64,000 bases of DNA. Source: an uncultured Bacilli bacterium. GTDB taxonomy: Bacteria; Bacillota_I; Bacilli_A; RF39; UBA660. The position numbers and the translations under genes were made by a program. This document shows, piece after piece, positions 60,842 through 64,000 of this stretch. Position 1 is the stretch's first letter. Each line of letters starts with the position of its first letter. Where the stretch lies: positions 372,001-436,000 of the forward strand of contig CAKOWQ010000001.1 in NCBI GenBank assembly GCA_934122395.1, in the 5' to 3' direction. The notes under the pieces were generated by a model. It was not told the origin of the DNA. It saw only the letters and a list, made by a program, of their open reading frames with translations, and did no database searches.

Positions 60842-61558
60842 CTACAACCTCTCTTTTAATTCTTTTTTCTTATTTCGTGCGAGTAATTCTGTTTGTTTAT
60901 TTGGAAAAAATATAGTATTATTAACTAAATCAACGCTTGTTACATTATTTAAGTTAACAATACAGCTTCTATGAGTTTTCATAAATCTTTGATCATTTGC
61001 TAGTGTCTTTTCTAAGTGTTGTATTGTATCTCTTGCAAAATATTCACCATCACTAGTAATAATTTTACAATTATTATTGTTTAAACTTTTTTCTATATAT
61101 AGTATTTGACTATAAGGAATTTGATATAATTCTCCATTGAGTGAAAAACTTAATGATTTTTGTGTATTAAAAATTCCTAGAGCAACTTCTAGGGCTTCAC
61201 GTAATTCTTTATCAATATCAGAGTATTTCGATATAAAGTCCAGCATTAATAATTTACTAGTATATCCAATATTACTATATTGTTCATGACTAGTAATAAC
61301 AATTATTTGACTTGACCAATCACCAGAATTTCTTATTTGTCTTGCCAAATCAAGCCCTGATTTTCCTGGAACTTCAACGTCTAGTAAATATATTTTGTTA
61401 CCATCAATACTATTTAGTTTTTCTTCAGTTTCCAAATCATATTTATCAATTTCAATAATCTTATAATTATTATTGTTATTACCAATCAATTTAAAAATAA
61501 CTTTTTTGTATTTTTCTCTCATTGCTTTTGCATCTTCATACAAAACAAAATTCACCAT
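60842..61558 (-). CDS. LytTR-family response regulator (AgrA-like)
   Basis: 238 residues: receiver domain with the phosphorylated Asp in YLLDVEVPGKSGLDLA (about 60), VITSHE and FISKYSD, then a LytTR DNA-binding domain (YSQILYIEKSLNNN ... TIQHLEKTL ... FMKTHRSCIVNLNNV). AAGGTG upstream of the ATG. Cotranscribed with the kinase downstream. Confidence 0.92.
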   Translation of the reverse strand: MVNFVLYEDAKAMREKYKKVIFKLIGNNNNNYKIIEIDKYDLETEEKLNSIDGNKIYLLDVEVPGKSGLDLARQIRNSGDWSSQIIVITSHEQYSNIGYTSKLLMLDFISKYSDIDKELREALEVALGIFNTQKSLSFSLNGELYQIPYSQILYIEKSLNNNNCKIITSDGEYFARDTIQHLEKTLANDQRFMKTHRSCIVNLNNVTSVDLVNNTIFFPNKQTELLARNKKKELKERL

Positions 61559-61628
61559 TTTATTACACCTTCATCTCATTGTACATTTTAACATGGCGAT
61601 ATAATAAAATTTTGAATTTGAGGTAAAA

Positions 61629-61664
61629 TGTCAATTATCGATAGGAAAATGCATTTTTCGATAA
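61629..61664 (-). promoter_or_regulatory. Promoter region and inverted repeat of the AgrA/AgrC-like operon
   Basis: On the minus strand a TTGACA (61629-61634) directly follows an inverted repeat TTATCGA-N16-TCGATAA (61635-61664). The -10 is poor (TTTTAT at a 19-base spacing). Such a pair of sites two helical turns apart is expected for a LytTR dimer. Confidence 0.5.
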
Positions 61665-61705
61665 ATTATTTAATATTTTTTGCATTTCACCCTTATTTTT
61701 TTACA

Positions 61706-61730
61706 TAAAAAAAGCAACATAAGTTGCTTA
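61706..61730 (-). terminator. Terminator of the ArsR-metallothionein gene
   Basis: AAGCAAC/GTTGCTT stem, four-base loop and T7 tail. Confidence 0.85.
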
Positions 61731-61913
61731 TTCACAATTACATTCTTTGCCTTCGTTACAGCCACAAGAACAGCTTTCATCACATTTTTCTTTGTTGCTG
61801 TTACAACCGCAAGTACATTCTGGGCCACAATTACATTTATCATCACAAGTACATTCTTTTCCTTCGTGACAACCACATGTACATTTTTTATCACACATTT
61901 CCTCTTTTTTCAT
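61728..61913 (-). CDS. Nested metallothionein-like protein (internal start)
   Basis: 61 residues starting MKKEEMCDKK at the ATG 61913, inside and in the same frame as the ArsR gene. The site GGAGGTGA matches the 16S rRNA anti-Shine-Dalgarno over eight bases at the best distance. 17 Cys, no aromatic residues, several His, Asp and Glu: typical of bacterial metallothioneins, though of no family I can name. Repeat units within the sequence (EGKEC twice, CGC four times) suggest growth by internal duplication. Confidence 0.72.
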   Translation of the reverse strand: MKKEEMCDKKCTCGCHEGKECTCDDKCNCGPECTCGCNSNKEKCDESCSCGCNEGKECNCE

Positions 61914-62189
61914 ATTTTCACCTCCAATTATTTCTTTCATATACAAACTTATTTTATTAAGTTTACTTTTTTCTAGTTGATATACAACTTTGTTTCCTTT
62001 TTTGATTGGCGTAACTAAATGAATTGAACTCAGCACTTTCATATGATGAGACAAAGTTGGTTGAGTAACTTTTAATTCTTTTAAAATATTACAAGCACAG
62101 ATATTGTGTTTAGCTAATAGCTTTATTATCTTCAGCCTATTTTCATCTGATAATACTTTTAACAGTTCAATTACTTCACTATTAGTCAT
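61728..62189 (-). CDS. ArsR-family repressor fused in frame to a metallothionein-like Cys-rich tail
   Basis: 153 residues. Residues 1-92 form an ArsR winged helix: SEVIELLKVLSDENRLKII, a helix-3 metal motif NICACNIL, and the reading helix QPTLSHHMKVLSS. Without any stop it continues into 61 residues with 17 cysteines in CxC and CxCGC groups (for example KCTCGCHEGKECTC and SCSCGCNEGKECNC). At the join lies GGAGGTGA, four bases before an in-frame ATG, so the tail can also be made alone. ATG at 62189 has GGAG upstream. An operator overlaps its promoter. Presumably it senses and stores a soft metal (Cu, Cd, Zn or As). Confidence 0.8.
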   Translation of the reverse strand: MTNSEVIELLKVLSDENRLKIIKLLAKHNICACNILKELKVTQPTLSHHMKVLSSIHLVTPIKKGNKVVYQLEKSKLNKISLYMKEIIGGENMKKEEMCDKKCTCGCHEGKECTCDDKCNCGPECTCGCNSNKEKCDESCSCGCNEGKECNCE

Positions 62190-62201
62190 ATTTCTCCAAT
62201 C

Positions 62202-62223
62202 TATATAGATAATCATCTATATA
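62202..62223. promoter_or_regulatory. Putative operator of the ArsR-metallothionein gene
   Basis: Inverted repeat TATATAGAT-AATC-ATCTATATA with nine-base arms, 12 bases before the ATG at 62189. Its position over the promoter suits autorepression. Confidence 0.75.
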
Positions 62224-62273
62224 CTTACATATTATCACTTACTAAATTCAAAATCAAGTATATTTTTATAAAA

Positions 62274-62304
62274 TAAAAAAGTCTCTAAAACGTAGAAACT
62301 TTTA
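62274..62304 (-). terminator. Terminator of the 220-codon gene
   Basis: AAAAGTTTCT/AGAGACTTTT stem (one G-T pair) and T-rich tail. Confidence 0.75.
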
Positions 62305-62964
62305 TAAAATTTTTTTCTTAATTTTACCTATTACGTCATCCTTCAAATGACTCTTATTCAAGTAATTAGGATGATAAGTCCATATTATTCCTTTCTGATC
62401 ATCTATTAAAACTGGATTACTTTTAGTTGGATAATCTCCTACTAAGCTAGAATCAAAAGTTTCTAATAATTCAGTTGTCATACTATAATAAGGATTACAT
62501 GGACCATTTACAAATATTGTATACTCAGGTTTAAAATAGTTACGTAAATATGTTAAATAATCGACACTTGTTTGTCTTAATTCATCAGTCATAACAGGAT
62601 GCCCTAAGCCAACTCGTTTGCTTGCTATTATTGTATTATTCCAAATAATATTATTAGATAATTCTTCTTTTGATATTTCTAAACATTTTCTAATAAACAT
62701 CCAAAAGTCTTTATTATTAGCTCCACGTTCATCTAGGAATCTTAAATAACCTTGTTCAACTTCTTCAACTTCTGGCATAAAATTTTTATCACTATAATTT
62801 AACCATCCATTTGTTTCTTGACCTATATACAAAATTTTTCTATTTAACCCATTTAAATACTCTTGAGAAGAAGATACTAGTAACGGTGTTGCTAAATCCT
62901 GTTCTTTTGTAAAACTATAACAATGTTTCAATACATATTTATTATATTCTCTTAATACATTCAT
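62302..62964 (-). CDS. Hypothetical protein with uracil-DNA-glycosylase-like sequence pattern
   Basis: 220 residues, soluble. ILYIGQETNGWL (about 44-55) and WTYHPNYLNKS (about 194-205) recall motif A (GQ-P or GE-P loop) and the late HPS/HPN loop of the UDG superfamily, at about the right separation, but there is no clear catalytic Asp pattern and I consider this weak. AAGGGGAT precedes the ATG. Single gene with its own terminator. Confidence 0.5.
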   Translation of the reverse strand: MNVLREYNKYVLKHCYSFTKEQDLATPLLVSSSQEYLNGLNRKILYIGQETNGWLNYSDKNFMPEVEEVEQGYLRFLDERGANNKDFWMFIRKCLEISKEELSNNIIWNNTIIASKRVGLGHPVMTDELRQTSVDYLTYLRNYFKPEYTIFVNGPCNPYYSMTTELLETFDSSLVGDYPTKSNPVLIDDQKGIIWTYHPNYLNKSHLKDDVIGKIKKKIL

Positions 62965-63015
62965 AAACCAATCCCCTTTGAGGAATGTTATTATAGCACA
63001 ATCTTGTAAAATTGC

Positions 63016-63042
63016 AACAAAAAAAGCCTTTAAAGGCTTTAG
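63016..63042 (-). terminator. Terminator of the right-edge surface protein
   Basis: AAAGCCT/AGGCTTT hairpin and T7 tail. Confidence 0.8.
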
Positions 63043-63045
63043 TAA

Positions 63046-64000
63046 TTAATTAATTTTTGCTTTTTTTAAGCATAAAACAGTACCAGTTGCACCAATCATA
63101 GAAATTAATAGTATTCCTATATATAAAGATAAATTATCTAATGTGCTCGGATTATTAATTCCAGTAGTTGAACCTAAAACGTAAGTACTAAAATGATCTG
63201 TTTCAAAAACTGCATATCCATTTTCAATTGTAACTTCATGTACTTCTTTAGTACCATCATCTTTAAGATAATATGCTTTTAAATCAGCTAAGTTCATATT
63301 ATTATCAATTGCTATATAAACTTTAAAAGTTCCATTATCTAATTTAGTTATGTATGAATCTTTAACGTTTGAGAATAATTTGATATCAGCAACTAATCCC
63401 ATTTTTAATCCTAATTTTTTGATTAAATCTTTATATTCATCTGAATTTTTATCAAGCAAATTATATTGAATCTTAGAATCTAATGGCACAGATGATGAAG
63501 CGGTTGTTATAGACGATCCTGTGATAAAATCTTTTGTAGTTAATAATACATCATTTTTCATCTTACTATCATTTTTCTCTATAAAGAATTCATAATCTTC
63601 GCCATTAATAGTAAATATATAATATTCTCCAAGTGTGTTATTTACATTTACTACTTCTTCCATTGGAATGCATTGCCAGTTGTTATCTTCATCTATATCT
63701 GCTATTTGTCCACCATAAGTAATTTCAATATCTTTTCCAAGATAATCTTTTACTCTTTTCTTTGCTGCTTGAATAAATGCTTCCCTTGTATTTTCAGTAC
63801 TAGAAGGAATATACAATACTTTATTTCCTTTTACACCTGCAGTATTTACAATATTATAAGCAAATCCATTATATGTTAATACTAAAAAACCAAATCCTCC
63901 ATGAGTGAACATTTCATCCCAACCAGCTCTAGCATCTAAAATTGCTTTGATGTTACTATTGCCAAGTATTTTGTTAAAATCACCAGAATAATTAATTACT
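63046..64000 (-). CDS. Surface protein, C-terminal part (runs off the right edge)
   Basis: The frame is open from 64000, so the ATG at 63912 is internal (upstream residues read VINYSGDFNKILGNSNIKAILDAR and GWDE). The visible 317 residues hold a mixed alpha/beta segment with GFLVLTYNGFAYNIVN, a VADIKLF ... VYIAIDNNMNLADLKAYYLKDDGT ... VFETDHFSTYVLG module common near the C-terminus of sortase-anchored proteins, then NPSTLDN, a hydrophobic helix and KKAK. That end resembles an NPxTGDN sorting signal with Gly replaced by Leu, so whether a sortase still acts on it is unclear. Confidence 0.7.
   Translation of the reverse strand, partial: VINYSGDFNKILGNSNIKAILDARAGWDEMFTHGGFGFLVLTYNGFAYNIVNTAGVKGNKVLYIPSSTENTREAFIQAAKKRVKDYLGKDIEITYGGQIADIDEDNNWQCIPMEEVVNVNNTLGEYYIFTINGEDYEFFIEKNDSKMKNDVLLTTKDFITGSSITTASSSVPLDSKIQYNLLDKNSDEYKDLIKKLGLKMGLVADIKLFSNVKDSYITKLDNGTFKVYIAIDNNMNLADLKAYYLKDDGTKEVHEVTIENGYAVFETDHFSTYVLGSTTGINNPSTLDNLSLYIGILLISMIGATGTVLCLKKAKIN

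Noticed and set aside
61728..61913. Metallothionein as an ordinary separate gene with its own stop-separated frame
   Set aside because: There is no stop between it and the ArsR part, and the frame is the same, so fusion must be considered along with separate translation.
61670..61976. Overlapping frames on both strands in the Cys-rich region
   Set aside because: They are shadows of the repeated TGT/TGC codons of the metallothionein-like tail; they lack ribosome-binding sites.
63046..63912. Start of the right-edge gene at the ATG at 63912
   Set aside because: The frame is open to the window end and the upstream residues look like normal protein, so this ATG is internal.

Overview
The window is 64 kb of A+T-rich DNA (about 30% G+C by eye). 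Essentially every gene lies on the minus strand. TGA is used as a stop, Shine-Dalgarno sites are strong (AGGAGG/GGTGA), and there is no sign of an outer membrane (no secretin, LPS or Bam genes). Gene orders shared with Bacillus subtilis are prpC-prkC-rsgA-rpe after rlmN, yqeG-yqeH, radC-mreCD-spoIVFAB, and a SpoVD-type PBP near mraY and an FtsW/SpoVE-type gene. Together with sigma-K, SpoIVFA/FB and a SpoIIB-like protein, these point to a monoderm, probably endospore-forming member of the Bacilli, perhaps from a gut lineage near Erysipelotrichales/RF39/RFN20. That placement is inference. MurE carries the DDPR motif expected for meso-diaminopimelate peptidoglycan. I see no rRNA, tRNA, CRISPR array or complete insertion sequence.

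Layout from left to right. 0-8 kb: end of an mTERF-like protein, ftsW/spoVE and mraY, Nudix, a transglutaminase-like protein, spoVD, then GNAT and small PH-domain/membrane proteins. 8-17 kb: surface biology, with a 1,403-residue Ig-repeat protein, signal peptidase I, a vWA/MucBP protein with a PPKTG sorting signal, its class B sortase, a lipoprotein and a NagZ-type GH3 enzyme. 17-27 kb: a secreted TasA-like/C-terminal-domain fusion behind a poly-G promoter, yebC, a compact tad operon (tadE-like x2, tadZ, tadA, tadB, tadC) and four tandem TasA/camelysin-like secreted proteins, each with its own sigma-A promoter. 27-41 kb: ddl, a membrane-anchored murF, alpha/beta hydrolase, yqeH, yqeG, a cohesin/cadherin-like surface protein, a peptidoglycan deacetylase, sigK, murE, a decayed copy of the 17 kb gene, and plsC. 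41-48 kb: a second Ig-repeat protein, spoIVFB, spoIVFA, mreD, mreC, radC, a SPOR-domain protein, proS and a small zinc-ribbon protein. 49-56 kb: a thioredoxin-CcdA fusion, cytosolic thioredoxin, cysteine desulfurase, rpe, rsgA, prkC, prpC, rlmN. 56-64 kb: Zn/Cd P-type ATPase with its SmtB/CadC regulator, small zinc proteins, an AgrC/AgrA-like two-component pair, an ArsR repressor fused in frame to a metallothionein-like tail, and the end of a surface protein.

How the parts fit. Wall precursor synthesis (Ddl, MurE, MurF, MraY), polymerisation (SEDS plus SpoVD), elongation (MreCD), remodelling (deacetylase, NagZ) and wall sensing (PrkC/PrpC) are mixed with sporulation control. SpoVD keeps the two active-site cysteines that B. 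subtilis controls by a CcdA-dependent thiol pathway, and a CcdA-type protein is present in the same window. The most novel-looking items are a 10-G tract in the spacer of the promoter of a secreted fibre-like protein (a likely phase-variation switch), a truncated paralogue whose tract is interrupted, the Tad plus TasA-like cluster, and an ArsR-metallothionein reading frame with a near-perfect internal ribosome-binding site. No stretch over 300 bases lacks a gene except about 48.34-48.76 kb, described below.
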